NCBI RefSeq assembly: GCF_020149765.1 | Contig: NZ_CP083810.1 | Span: 62,001-126,000 of the forward strand | Source of the DNA: Pantoea agglomerans | GTDB taxonomy: Bacteria; Pseudomonadota; Gammaproteobacteria; Enterobacterales; Enterobacteriaceae | DNA: 64,000 nt | Direction of reading: 5' to 3' | Part shown: piece by piece, positions 50,032-58,514 of the stretch | Layout of the letters: each line of letters begins with the position of its first letter | Position numbering within the stretch: the first letter of the stretch is position 1 | Notes under the pieces: model-generated | Databases searched by the model: none | The model's input: the letters and a program-made list of their open reading frames with translations, nothing else | What the model was told of the DNA's origin: nothing | Program-made: the position numbers and the translations under genes

Positions 50032-51531
50032 CTATTTGGCCATCATGGTCGACATCGTCTGCGCGATAAACTGCGCGCGGGCGCCGAAAATAACCTGAAT
50101 GCCCGTATCACCGACAAAGACCACTCCGCGCGCGCCGACGCCGTTAAGGCCATCCTTATCGACCAGTTCGCTTTTCACTACCTCAAGCCGCAAACGGGTG
50201 ATGCAGGATCCGACAGTATTGATATTTTGCGCCCCGCCAAGCAAGCCGATAATTTCGGTCGCAATCTCGTTATCCGATTTATCGTTCATATTGGCCGTCA
50301 CAAGGGTGCGGCCTGGCGTTTTGATATCAAAGCGGCGGATAACATAGCGGAACGTAAAGTAGTAAATCAGTCCCATCGGCACGCCGATGATCACGGCGTT
50401 GAGGAAGTGGGTCTGATAACCGTTGAACGAGGGCAGAATGCCGAATGAGAGGTAGTCGATAAATCCGGCGGAAAATGATTTAGCGATATGCGCATGCATC
50501 AGATACATCATCATGTAGGCCAGGCCCGCCATGATGGCGTTAAACACGTAGAGGATCGGCGCGACAAAGATAAAGGTGAACTCAACCGGTTCGGTTATCC
50601 CCGTCAGGAAGCAGGTGAGCGCGGCGGAGAAGAGGATCCCGGCGGCGATTTTTTTATTGGCCGTTTGCGCTTCGTGATACATCGCCAGGCAGGCGGCAGG
50701 CAAAGCAAAGAGCATCAGCGGGAACTCGCCCTGCATGAACTTGCCGGCGTTCTGATAGGAGTCGCTGCTGAAGGATTTAACGCCCTCTTCCAGCATCTTA
50801 AACCAGATCGTCTGGTCGCCGTGGATCACCTGGCCGGCGTGCGTGGTGTAGTCGCCGAACGAATACCAGAAAGAGGGATACCAGATATGATGGAGCCCGA
50901 GCGGAATCAACGCGCGCTCCACTAACCCGAAAATAAAGGTGGAGGCCGCCTGATTATCGCCGTTCACCACCACAGAAAGCGCATCGATGCCCGACTGGAT
51001 ATGCTGCCAGATATAGGGCAGCAGCAGCCCCATCAGAAAGGATAAGCAGGCCGTAGCGATGGCGACGAAGCGCTTGCCCGAAAAGAAGCCGAGGAACTCA
51101 GGCAGCTGCAGCGTGTGAAAGCGGTTATAGCACCAGGCGGCCAGGATGCCGCAGAGCAGACCGCCAAACACCCCCATTTGCAGCGTGGGTATGCCGACCA
51201 CCATCGCATATTTTCCTCCTTGCGACGCCATCTCCGGGGTAATGCCCATTACCGTGCCGATAGTGATATTGGTAATAAAAACCGAGACGGCGGCGGAGAG
51301 CGCCGCAATACCCGACTCAGACGCCAGCCCGACGGCGGAGCCGATGGCGAACAGCATCGGCAGGTTGTCGAAGATGACGCCGCCGGCGTTCATCATCAGC
51401 GGCAGATGGAATTTGTCGCCGAATGCCAGCAGCAGACCAGCGGCTGGCAACAGCGAGATAGGCAGCATAAGCGCGCGGCCGATCATCGATAGTTTGGATA
51501 ACGACTTTATCAATCCTGAGAACAGACTCAT
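50032..51531 (-). CDS. PTS IIBC permease, MalX/PtsG type
   Basis: A 499-residue glucose-family PTS permease: EIIC domain (MLPISLLPAAGLLLAFGDKF) with the typical ITEPVEFTFIFVAPILYVFN, and a C-terminal EIIB with the phospho-Cys in NTVGSCITRLRLEV. It resembles E. coli MalX but is shorter, and no IIA is fused. No glycoside hydrolase or phosphatase is adjacent, so the sugar is unknown. The promoter carries two palindromes. Uses IIA-Glc by inference. Confidence 0.9.
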   Translation of the reverse strand: MSLFSGLIKSLSKLSMIGRALMLPISLLPAAGLLLAFGDKFHLPLMMNAGGVIFDNLPMLFAIGSAVGLASESGIAALSAAVSVFITNITIGTVMGITPEMASQGGKYAMVVGIPTLQMGVFGGLLCGILAAWCYNRFHTLQLPEFLGFFSGKRFVAIATACLSFLMGLLLPYIWQHIQSGIDALSVVVNGDNQAASTFIFGLVERALIPLGLHHIWYPSFWYSFGDYTTHAGQVIHGDQTIWFKMLEEGVKSFSSDSYQNAGKFMQGEFPLMLFALPAACLAMYHEAQTANKKIAAGILFSAALTCFLTGITEPVEFTFIFVAPILYVFNAIMAGLAYMMMYLMHAHIAKSFSAGFIDYLSFGILPSFNGYQTHFLNAVIIGVPMGLIYYFTFRYVIRRFDIKTPGRTLVTANMNDKSDNEIATEIIGLLGGAQNINTVGSCITRLRLEVVKSELVDKDGLNGVGARGVVFVGDTGIQVIFGARAQFIAQTMSTMMAK

Positions 51532-51587
51532 GCTGCTTTCCCCGATTTAAGACCCTGGATGACACTTTTTAAGTGCTGTTATAAGTG

Positions 51588-51614
51588 GTAGAACGTTCTA
51601 CTAGAACGTTCTAC
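51588..51614. promoter_or_regulatory. tandem palindromic LacI-type operators
   Basis: TAGAACGTTCTA occurs twice (51589-51600, 51602-51613), a perfect palindrome repeated with 13-bp period, about 57-83 bp upstream of the PTS permease. The AACGTT core is like that of MalI-type operators. The extended sequence is also roughly symmetrical around 51601. Confidence 0.75.
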
Positions 51615-52011
51615 TTATCATTCGAGAAGCCTGTTCAACAGGCAACTGATATTTGGCCTTCAGCCAGAGGATTTACTGATATTTTTGAAGTGGATCGTAA
51701 AAGCTGGGCTGCGTACCTGAACGCGCCCGCTTTTTGAGCCAGAGAGTGAAGAGCACGTGCCGAAGGAATGCCTGAGGTCATCGTCACCCCATGAACGGGG
51801 TGGAAAGAGGCAGCGTGAGTCGCTTAGCAGGGTGATACAGCGCATAAATACGCTCTGCTAATCAGGGCTCGTCGGTATTGATGAAGCAGAAAAGGCGAAT
51901 TTTTCCTGTTCACTGCGAACACTTATAAAAAAGCGCGATTTCATTCAACAATGTGAACAACGCTCATTCTGAATGAAAATATTCTCTGTTGCGAAAGCTG
52001 TGCAACTTGCA
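51615..52011. other. gene-free interval upstream of the PTS promoter
   Basis: No reliable gene is seen. It contains a CACCCC/GGGGTG hairpin near 51785-51802 and TTCATTC/GAATGAA arms near 51940-51978. A short plus-strand reading frame ends near 51736, but with no start. The region may be leftover DNA from the rearrangement that brought in IS1. Confidence 0.35.
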
Positions 52012-52079
52012 TGCTAAAAAAAATTCAAAAATAAAAGGGGTCAACTATCAGCGCTAAAAAACGCTGACAGCTACCCCAA
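52012..52079 (-). terminator. terminator of the truncated minus-strand gene
   Basis: GGGGT...TCAGCG pairs with CGCTGA...ACCCC around a CTAAAAAA loop (52037-52079). On the minus strand it is followed by a T-rich tract (complement of the A-rich 52012-52036). It lies just past the stop at 52091, which marks that stop as a genuine gene end. Confidence 0.7.
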
Positions 52080-52090
52080 ACGCAGATTAA

Positions 52091-52165
52091 TTAACCTGCG
52101 GCAATAATGTCATTCCAGACGGCATCAGCACGCGCTAAAGAATCTGCGGTGCCTTCGGCAGCGCC
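52091..52165 (-). pseudogene. C-terminal stub of an unidentified gene cut by IS1
   Basis: The minus strand reads GAAEGTADSLARADAVWNDI then IAAG and a TAA stop at 52091, followed by a strong terminator. The frame ends exactly at the IS1 border (52166). The 24 residues are too few for a family assignment; the helical pattern would suit the end of an exported binding or lipoprotein-like protein, but that is only a guess. Confidence 0.6.
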
Positions 52166-52220
52166 GGTGATGCTGCCAACTTACTGATTTAGTGTATGAT
52201 GGTGTTTTTGAGGTGCTCCA

Positions 52221-52496
52221 GTGGCTTCTGTTTCTATCACCTGTCCCTCCTGTTCAGCTACTGACGGGGTGGTGCGTAACGGCAAAAGCACCGCCGGACA
52301 TCAGCGCTATCTCTGCTCTCACTGCCGTAAAACATGGCAACTGCAGTTCACTTACACCGCTTCTCAACCCGGTACGCACCAGAAAATCATTGATATGGCC
52401 ATGAATGGCGCTGGATGCCGGGCAACCGCCCGCATTATGGGCGTTGGCCTCAACACAATTTTACGTCACTTAAAAAACTCAGGCCGCAGTCGGTAA
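52221..52496 (+). CDS. insA: IS1 protein InsA
   Basis: A 91-residue zinc-finger/HTH protein ([16 protein letters not shown], then CSHCRKTWQ) from a GTG start. It binds the IS1 ends and represses transposition. The slippery AAAAAAC at 52472-52478 near its end allows a -1 shift into insB to make the InsAB' transposase. Confidence 0.95.
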   Translation: MASVSITCPSCSATDGVVRNGKSTAGHQRYLCSHCRKTWQLQFTYTASQPGTHQKIIDMAMNGAGCRATARIMGVGLNTILRHLKNSGRSR

Positions 52497-52918
52497 CCTC
52501 GCGCATACAGCCGGGCAGTGACGTCATCGTCTGCGCGGAAATGGACGAACAGTGGGGCTACGTCGGGGCTAAATCGCGCCAGCGCTGGCTGTTTTACGCG
52601 TATGACAGGCTCCGGAAGACGGTTGTTGCGCACGTATTCGGTGAACGCACTATGGCGACGCTGGGTCGTCTTATGAGCCTGCTGTCACCCTTTGACGTGG
52701 TGATATGGATGACGGATGGCTGGCCGCTGTATGAATCCCGCCTGAAGGGAAAGCTGCACGTAATCAGCAAGCGATATACGCAGCGAATTGAGCGGCATAA
52801 CCTGAATCTGAGGCAGCACCTGGCACGGCTGGGACGGAAGTCGCTGTCGTTCTCAAAATCGGTGGAGCTGCATGACAAAGTCATCGGGCATTATCTGAAC
52901 ATAAAACACTATCAATAA
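52415..52918 (+). CDS. insB: IS1 transposase part InsB
   Basis: The 167-residue insB frame supplies the catalytic domain of InsAB', with [20 protein letters not shown] and [20 protein letters not shown] among DDE-type residues. The active product is made by frameshifting from insA at 52472-52478, not from its own start. No inactivating stop is seen, so the element may still move. Confidence 0.95.
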   Translation: MPGNRPHYGRWPQHNFTSLKKLRPQSVTSRIQPGSDVIVCAEMDEQWGYVGAKSRQRWLFYAYDRLRKTVVAHVFGERTMATLGRLMSLLSPFDVVIWMTDGWPLYESRLKGKLHVISKRYTQRIERHNLNLRQHLARLGRKSLSFSKSVELHDKVIGHYLNIKHYQ

Positions 52919-52933
52919 GTTGGAGTCATTACC

Positions 52934-53560
52934 CTCGCATCAGGCATCATCATTAGCGTGCCCATTACTGGCTCGCTGGCCACCGCCGCCGAACCAGAGA
53001 ACCGCTTTCACCGTGTCAGCCAGGCGCTAACCGGACGCCAGCAGCTGGATCCGACCATCAGTCAGCGTTTGTACGCGCTGTTAACGCGCCAGAACCCGCT
53101 GTTTCCCCAGCGTCTGGCGCAGCTGGCCGAACACCTTAGCCGCAGCGAGGCTCGCGCACCTGAGGCGCTGCTGGCGTCGCTGTCCGAAGAGGAGGTCAAC
53201 ACCGCGCTGGCCATCATTACCCCCTGGTACCTTGGCTATACCGGCAATCCCGCCACCACGCGCGCTACTGACGACGCGCCCTTTGTCAGTTTTCTCTCCG
53301 CCCTGATGTACGAGCCCACCGCCGACCTTACGCCGCGCCCCTCCTACTCGCAGCGCGGCAGCGACTACTGGCAGGCGGTACCGGATGGCGTCAGCGCGCC
53401 ACAGATGCCGGCAACGATTCACGCCTGGGGAAAGGCGTCGCCGCGCGCGGCATCTGGCATCGCGCAGCCGCAACCGGCCTGGCTGGCAATGGTGGAAGGA
53501 CGCGCCAGAACCTATGCGGAGGCCTTGCGCCTCACCGACGGCACTGGAGATGGCTCATGA
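52934..53560 (+). pseudogene. small subunit of FAD-dependent sugar dehydrogenase, 5' end removed by IS1
   Basis: From the IS1 border the frame reads LASGIIISVPITGSLATAAE, the end of what looks like a signal peptide, and continues as a gluconate/fructose dehydrogenase small-subunit protein to 53560. The start and any twin-arginine motif are gone; an in-frame stop (the insB stop) lies 5 codons upstream. GTG 52958 could restart translation but without the basic part of the leader. The 3' end overlaps the GMC gene. In this family the small subunit carries the export signal for the catalytic subunit, so the complex may not reach the periplasm. Confidence 0.8.
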
Positions 53561-55149
53561 CGCACTATGACGCCGACGTAGTGATTATCGGATCGGGCGC
53601 CCTGGGAGCAAATGCGGCATATCAGCTGGCGAAAGCGGGCAAGTCGGTCATCATGCTGGAGGCCGGACCCTATATTCCGCGCTGGAAAGTGGTCGACAAC
53701 TATCGCAACAGTCCCAGTAAACGCAACTGGTGCGCACCCTATCCTAATTTGCCCTGGGCGCCGAACAGCTACAGCGACGGCTATATTGAGACGCAGGGCG
53801 ATGACGATTTCCACTATGTCACCAGCTTTCTCAAGGTGGCTGGCGGCAGCACGCGTCACTGGGCGTCCGCCTGCTGGCGGCTGCTGCCCAACGACTTCAA
53901 ACTGAAAAGCGTTTACGGCGTCGGGCGTGACTGGCCGATTGCCTATGACGATCTGGAACCCTGGTATCTGCGCGCGGAGCGCGAGGTGGGCGTGGTCGGC
54001 ACCGCAGAGGAAGATCAGAGCGGTCAGGGACGCGACGCCTGGCCGCCGTGCTCCGCGCCCTATCCCTTGCCGCCGGAGGCGAAGCCCTACATGGTGCAGC
54101 GCATGCAGGCGAAGCTCGGACCGTTAGGCTACCAGGTGATCCATGAGCCGCACGCGCGCGTTTCTCGCCCTTATGACGGCCGTCCCGCCTGCGCCGGCAA
54201 CAATAACTGTGAACCTGTTTGCCCTATCGGGCCGATGTACTCAGGGGATATGCACGTTGATAAAGCGGTGGCGCTGGGGGTCGATCTGCGCACCGAGTCG
54301 GTCGCCTGGAAGCTGGAGAAGGGGCCGAAAAACCACATCGTCGCGGTGCACTATCGCAAACCTGACGGCCGCGACGTGCGCCTGAGCGCAAAGGCGTTCG
54401 TGGTGGCGGCGCATGGGCTGGAATCTCCGAAGCTGCTGCTGATGTCTGATGTGGCAAACAGTTCCGATCAGGTCGGACGCAACCTGATGGATCACACCGG
54501 ACTGAGCATGACTTTTCTTGCCGACGAACCGCTCTGGACTGGACGCGGCTCGGTGCAGCACGGCAGCATCGCCACCCGACGTGATGAACCCACCCGCGCG
54601 CAACACTCCGCTATCCGCTACGCGCTGCGCAATCTGGTGCCGAATAGCGATGTGACACCCGCGCTGCTCAGGCAGGGGCTGGTGGGACGCGAGCTGGACG
54701 CGGCGATACGCGACCGCGCCTCGCGCATTATGAATATCAGCACCATGAGCGAAACCCTGCCCAGCCCCACGAACCGGGTCACTCCTCACCCAACGCGGCG
54801 CGACGGGGCTGGCCTGCCGACCCTGCAGGTTAACTATCAGCTGGACAGCTATGTCCGCGGCATGCGACCGCAGGCCTACCGCGACTTCGCTAATTTCCTG
54901 ATGGCGTTTAATGGCGAGATGGTGGAGGCGCCCACCGGCTGGCGCAATCAGTATCACATCATGGGCACCACGATAATGGGCGACGATTCGCGCGACTCGG
55001 TGGTCGATGCGCACTGCCGCAGCTGGGATCACGCCAACCTGTTTATCGCCTCTACCGGCGTGATGCCCACCTCCGCCACCGTAAATCCCACCCTGACGGG
55101 CATCGCGCTGGCGCTCCGTCTGGCCGATACGCTGATTCGGGAGCTGTGA
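53557..55149 (+). CDS. GMC-type FAD dehydrogenase subunit (gluconate/fructose/sorbitol type)
   Basis: A 530-residue GMC oxidoreductase: FAD-binding VVIIGSGALGANAAYQLAKA at the N-terminus, and a Cys cluster CAGNNNCEPVCPIGPMYS that in related FAD glucose and fructose dehydrogenases binds a 3Fe-4S centre. The C-terminus has a catalytic-region His (NQYHIMGTTIMGDD). No signal peptide; it normally hitchhikes with the small subunit. It oxidises a sugar or sugar acid and hands electrons to the cytochrome c subunit. The substrate is uncertain. Confidence 0.9.
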   Translation: MTHYDADVVIIGSGALGANAAYQLAKAGKSVIMLEAGPYIPRWKVVDNYRNSPSKRNWCAPYPNLPWAPNSYSDGYIETQGDDDFHYVTSFLKVAGGSTRHWASACWRLLPNDFKLKSVYGVGRDWPIAYDDLEPWYLRAEREVGVVGTAEEDQSGQGRDAWPPCSAPYPLPPEAKPYMVQRMQAKLGPLGYQVIHEPHARVSRPYDGRPACAGNNNCEPVCPIGPMYSGDMHVDKAVALGVDLRTESVAWKLEKGPKNHIVAVHYRKPDGRDVRLSAKAFVVAAHGLESPKLLLMSDVANSSDQVGRNLMDHTGLSMTFLADEPLWTGRGSVQHGSIATRRDEPTRAQHSAIRYALRNLVPNSDVTPALLRQGLVGRELDAAIRDRASRIMNISTMSETLPSPTNRVTPHPTRRDGAGLPTLQVNYQLDSYVRGMRPQAYRDFANFLMAFNGEMVEAPTGWRNQYHIMGTTIMGDDSRDSVVDAHCRSWDHANLFIASTGVMPTSATVNPTLTGIALALRLADTLIREL

Positions 55150-55151
55150 AC

Positions 55152-56531
55152 ATGCGAACGGCAACCTTTCTCCTGCTGTTTTTACCCGCGCTGGCGCTAG
55201 CGCAGCCCGATAGCGCCACTCTGAAGCGCGGCGAATATCTGGCTATCGCAGGCGACTGTTCCGCCTGCCATCGCAACCCGGATAACGGTCATCCCTTTTC
55301 CGGCGGCTATCGCATCTCCTCGCCGCTGGGAGACATTATCGCCACCAATATCACACCATCGCGCGTTAACGGCATCGGAAACTACTCTCTGGCGGATTTT
55401 CGCCGCGTCATGCGCGAGGGCCGGCGGCGGGATGGTAGCTATCTCTATCCCGCGATGCCCTATACCGCGTTTGCCTCGCTGACCGATGAGGATATCGCGG
55501 CGCTGTACGCCTGGTTTATGACGGGCGTGCCCGCCGAAGATCATCAGGTGCCCGCGACGCAGCTCCCTTTCCCTTTCTCCTGGCGCGCGATGATGGCGCT
55601 CTGGAACGGCCTGTTCCTGTCACCCCAGCCACTCGCCAGCGGCAGCGCTGAAGCGATCGGCGACGCGCGCGGCGAGTATCTGGTGAAAACGCTGGGACAT
55701 TGCGGCAGCTGTCACACGCCGCGCAACGTGCTGATGGCGGAGAAAAGCGCGAGCTTCCTGCGCGGCGGAGCCGTCGGCAGCTGGCAGGCACCCGATCTGA
55801 CTCAGGCGCGCCTTTACGCCTGGTCCGAAACGGAACTGGCGACCTACCTTAAAACCGGCTCGCTGCCGGGCAAAGCCATCGCGGCGGGCGAAATGGCGAC
55901 CGTAGTGGAAAACTCTTTTTCCCGCCTGACCGACAGCGATCGACGCTCTGTCGCCCGCTATCTGTTGACGCTGGGTCACGCGCCGGCCAGTACGCATGCT
56001 GCGCCGACGCCACCTCCGCGCGCTATTGCAGCGTTCGAGACCGGACCGTCCGCGACGCTGCGCGGCGCCATCGGCGGCGAGCAGATGAGCGGCGCGCAGC
56101 TTTATAACGCCGCCTGCGCAAGCTGCCACGGCGCGCAGGGCGAAGGCAGCCGTGACGCGCCGCAAACCTTTCCCCGGCTAACCGGCACCTCGGCGGTGCT
56201 CAACGCTAATCCCGCCAATCTGATTATGACCGTCGCAGAGGGGGTAGACCGCACCACCGCGTCAGGCCACGCCTTTATGCCGGCATTCTCCAGCCAGATG
56301 AGCAGCGCCGAGCTGGCGCGTCTGCTGGACTATGTCTCAACACAGTTCGGCGCGGCCGGACAGCACATTACCGAAGAGCAGGTTAATCACACCCTGCGCC
56401 ATCCCAGGCATTCGCTCTGGTTGCAGCGCGCGCCGTGGGCAGGAGCAGGCCTGCTGGCACTGCTGATCTGTCTGGGAGTATGGCGATATCGATCTCATAA
56501 AAGGAGACTCCATGAAAGCACCTCTCTGTAG
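55152..56531 (+). CDS. triheme cytochrome c subunit of the dehydrogenase
   Basis: About 459 residues with signal peptide (MRTATFLLLFLPALALAQ). There are three heme c motifs (CSACH, CGSCH and CASCH), and a C-terminal membrane helix (GLLALLICLGVWRYR) anchors it. I chose ATG 55152 over GTG 55146 because it starts the signal peptide cleanly. It transfers electrons from the GMC subunit to ubiquinone. Linked to the GMC gene with almost no gap. Confidence 0.92.
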   Translation: MRTATFLLLFLPALALAQPDSATLKRGEYLAIAGDCSACHRNPDNGHPFSGGYRISSPLGDIIATNITPSRVNGIGNYSLADFRRVMREGRRRDGSYLYPAMPYTAFASLTDEDIAALYAWFMTGVPAEDHQVPATQLPFPFSWRAMMALWNGLFLSPQPLASGSAEAIGDARGEYLVKTLGHCGSCHTPRNVLMAEKSASFLRGGAVGSWQAPDLTQARLYAWSETELATYLKTGSLPGKAIAAGEMATVVENSFSRLTDSDRRSVARYLLTLGHAPASTHAAPTPPPRAIAAFETGPSATLRGAIGGEQMSGAQLYNAACASCHGAQGEGSRDAPQTFPRLTGTSAVLNANPANLIMTVAEGVDRTTASGHAFMPAFSSQMSSAELARLLDYVSTQFGAAGQHITEEQVNHTLRHPRHSLWLQRAPWAGAGLLALLICLGVWRYRSHKRRLHESTSL

Positions 56532-56985
56532 CGCACTCTGCGCCCTTGCCGCGTTGTGGACCGCCACAGTCAGCGCCACGCAGACCCAAACTATCTTGAG
56601 CGCCGATGATGCACAGCGCATTATTGCGCGTGCGGAGACGCAGGCGCAGTCGCTGAAAGCGCAGGTTTGCATTGCCGTGCTCGATCGAGCCGGACAGCTG
56701 CTGGCCTTCAAACGCATGGATAACGCGCCGCCGGGCTGTATTGACTCTTCGATGCAAAAAGGACGCGCGGCGGCGCTGTATCGCACCTCGACCGACAAAT
56801 ATATGGCGCGAGCCAATGGCACAGAGCCAGCGATAGCCACGCTGCCCAATATGGTGCCGCTTGGCGGCGGCGCGACAGTGACAGTTAACGACGAGGTGAC
56901 GGGCGCGATTGGCGTGAGCGGAACGGCAAATCCGGCAGAAATCGCCATTGCCGACGCGGGCAGCAAAACCCTTCATCAGCCTTAA
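56512..56985 (+). CDS. exported GlcG/HbpS-type heme-binding protein
   Basis: A 157-residue protein with signal peptide (MKAPLCSALCALAALWTATV ending SA) and a GlcG/HbpS domain (CIAVLDRAGQLLAFKRMDNA, then AIGVSGTANPAEIAIADAGS). It overlaps the cytochrome gene by 20 bp, so it belongs to the operon. The domain binds heme or small organic ligands in relatives. Such genes commonly follow FAD dehydrogenase/cytochrome clusters; the role is not proven. Confidence 0.82.
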   Translation: MKAPLCSALCALAALWTATVSATQTQTILSADDAQRIIARAETQAQSLKAQVCIAVLDRAGQLLAFKRMDNAPPGCIDSSMQKGRAAALYRTSTDKYMARANGTEPAIATLPNMVPLGGGATVTVNDEVTGAIGVSGTANPAEIAIADAGSKTLHQP

Positions 56986-57284
56986 TAACACGCGCGTCAG
57001 GCGCTTGAGGCAACAGAAATGACGCGAGGCTGCGAATCTGCTCGCCTTGCGTCAGAATAAGAATGAGAATCCACTTCGAGAAATTAATCTTTTAAAACAG
57101 ATATTTATTTTGCTGCATGAAAATCAAAAGGCAAAATGTTATAAACTTGATAAGCTAATCAGGCGCAAAGCAATTTTCTCTGCAACCGTGGCGTTGCGCA
57201 GGGCGCAACGTCTGCCCGAGACGCAACCGTTCAGGGTAGCGTTTTCGCCTGCGTCCAGATCAAACTAAATAATATGATGGCAAT
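56986..57284. other. AT-rich intergenic region
   Basis: 299 bp after the dehydrogenase operon with no convincing gene. A short open frame exists but lacks a ribosome-binding site and family features. It contains the promoter for the small gene at 57285. Confidence 0.35.
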
Positions 57285-57548
57285 ATGAGCAAAAATGACG
57301 ATGAAAAGCTGGTAGATATTTTGACAGGCGAAGCCGTGATGGCGCTACTGGCGCAGGATTCGCCCGTTTTTGCCGAGCACGTCGTGGCGCAACTTCAGAC
57401 GATGGCAGCGTCTGAGCGCAATCCCATCCGGCAGCGAGCCTTTCAGCGCGCGATTGCCGAGTTGATCAGCGCAGCAGGCCAGTCGGACCAGAACAGCGCC
57501 TTCTTTGGCAACGACGACTGGCCGGAGAGCGAGCCCACTCTTCACTGA
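57285..57548 (+). CDS. small hypothetical protein
   Basis: An 87-residue acidic, mostly helical protein (EKLVDILTGEAVMALLAQDS, then HVVAQLQTMAASERNPIRQR), no signal or membrane segment. No strong ribosome-binding site. I do not recognise the family. Convergent with the small AriR-like gene 9 bp away. Coding-like codon use supports it as real. Confidence 0.5.
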   Translation: MSKNDDEKLVDILTGEAVMALLAQDSPVFAEHVVAQLQTMAASERNPIRQRAFQRAIAELISAAGQSDQNSAFFGNDDWPESEPTLH

Positions 57549-57557
57549 CAGCTGCCG

Positions 57558-57788
57558 TTATGACCCGATTTTTTCAGCGACAAAGCGTGCCGCATCACGA
57601 TAATTTTTTTGCAGCGACGCATCCGCCGTCTGTTCAGCTTGTTGTGTGAGCATCGTGCTCAGCCCCGCCAGCTCAAGCGGCTTTCCCGCTTTCAACAGCA
57701 GCGACGCTATCTCTCCGATCGCCGCATGAATTTCGTCTGGATCTTCTGCTTTTTCAGTGCTCACAAGGCCTTTGTCCATGCTGGTCAT
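57558..57788 (-). CDS. small YmgB/AriR-like protein
   Basis: A 76-residue protein resembling the YmgA/AriR (biofilm and acid-stress regulator) family: EIHAAIGEIASLLLKAGKPL then GLSTMLTQQAEQTADASLQK and YRDAARFVAEKIGS. In E. coli these small proteins affect biofilm and acid resistance through the Rcs system. The match is weak and by eye. It lies downstream of the MarR gene on the same strand. Confidence 0.5.
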   Translation of the reverse strand: MTSMDKGLVSTEKAEDPDEIHAAIGEIASLLLKAGKPLELAGLSTMLTQQAEQTADASLQKNYRDAARFVAEKIGS

Positions 57789-57840
57789 TATCGTTTTAAT
57801 CCCTGACAGCTGCGCCTGGGAAATGTCTACATCCGGACGA

Positions 57841-58323
57841 TCAGGGAATCGCCTTTATCAGTTTCTGCCGCAGAGCGGCGACCCGGCTGGTCAGATCGGA
57901 TAGCTCCTCAAGCGGCGTATCCATAACTGAGATCATATCCGCCGGCACGCCAGCGGCCTCAGATTTCAGCGCGGTTCCCGCTGGCGTCAGCGTAATCAGC
58001 ACGCGACGCTCGTCATGTCCTACGTCGCGCCGTCTACTGATCAGGCCCGCCTGCTCCAGCCTTTTGAGCAGCTGGCTCAGCGTGCCCGAATCAAGATGGA
58101 CGCGCGTCCCCAGCTCAGAGACGGTGACATTGTCGGTTTCCCACAGCGCCAGCAGAACCAGATATTGCGGATAGGTCAGCCCTAGCGGCTTCAGACGCGA
58201 CTGATAGAGCTTGGTCATCGCCAGCGACGCGGAGTAGAGCGCAAAGCAGAGAAACTGATCGACGGTAACAGGCGCGCTGCCTTGCGAAGCGCCGCCGCAG
58301 GTTTCTGGTAATTCTACATTCAT
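57841..58323 (-). CDS. MarR-family regulator, OhrR-like
   Basis: About 160 residues. The OhrR signature is clear: DQFLCFALYSASLAMTKLYQ, with the Cys that is oxidised by organic peroxides in OhrR, followed by RLKPLGLTYPQYLVLLALWE and a winged HTH. I chose ATG 58323; an upstream GTG at 58362 is less likely. It should be a repressor released by organic hydroperoxides. No ohr gene is adjacent, so its target may lie elsewhere. Candidate operator at 58396-58409. Confidence 0.85.
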   Translation of the reverse strand: MNVELPETCGGASQGSAPVTVDQFLCFALYSASLAMTKLYQSRLKPLGLTYPQYLVLLALWETDNVTVSELGTRVHLDSGTLSQLLKRLEQAGLISRRRDVGHDERRVLITLTPAGTALKSEAAGVPADMISVMDTPLEELSDLTSRVAALRQKLIKAIP

Positions 58324-58395
58324 GGTGTTGCTGCTTATTATCTGATCGAAAGAGAGCGGCACAGCGTCATCCTGTGAGGTCGTGATAATATTGAA

Positions 58396-58409
58396 TCAAA
58401 TTAAATTGA
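58396..58409. promoter_or_regulatory. candidate OhrR operator
   Basis: TCAAATTAAATTGA is an AT-rich near-palindrome 73-86 bp upstream of the OhrR-like start and resembles the CAATTAAATTG core bound by OhrR proteins. It would serve autoregulation. Confidence 0.45.
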
Positions 58410-58514
58410 TGTCAACCTACTGGCCGGAGAGAAATCTCTGATTAATCGAAATTCCCTTTTTACGCGGCCAGCGTGAGCTGTTGCAGAGCCTCGCAGGTCC
58501 TGCAACAAAGCGAA

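Larger units (their letters stand above)
52166..52933 (+). mobile_element. IS1: complete IS1 element
   Basis: Exactly 768 bp, bounded by the IS1 terminal repeats GGTGATGCTGCCAACTTACT on the left and, in inverse, GGTAATGACTCCAACTTATT on the right. It carries insA and insB. The flanking 9-mers are GGCAGCGCC on the left and CTCGCATCA on the right; these do not match, so there is no target duplication. That points to a deletion, inversion or recombination between IS1 copies after insertion. Both flanking genes are broken. Confidence 0.97.

Noticed and set aside
51615..51736. Plus-strand frame ending DRKSWAAYLNAPAF
   Set aside because: It looks slightly protein-like but begins inside the operator region with no start codon or known family; kept only as possible leftover DNA.
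51785..51802. CACCCC/GGGGTG hairpin
   Set aside because: No T-run and no gene ending nearby, so not called a terminator.
57047..57268. 73-residue plus-strand open frame
   Set aside because: Lies in AT-rich intergenic DNA with no start signal or protein-like pattern.
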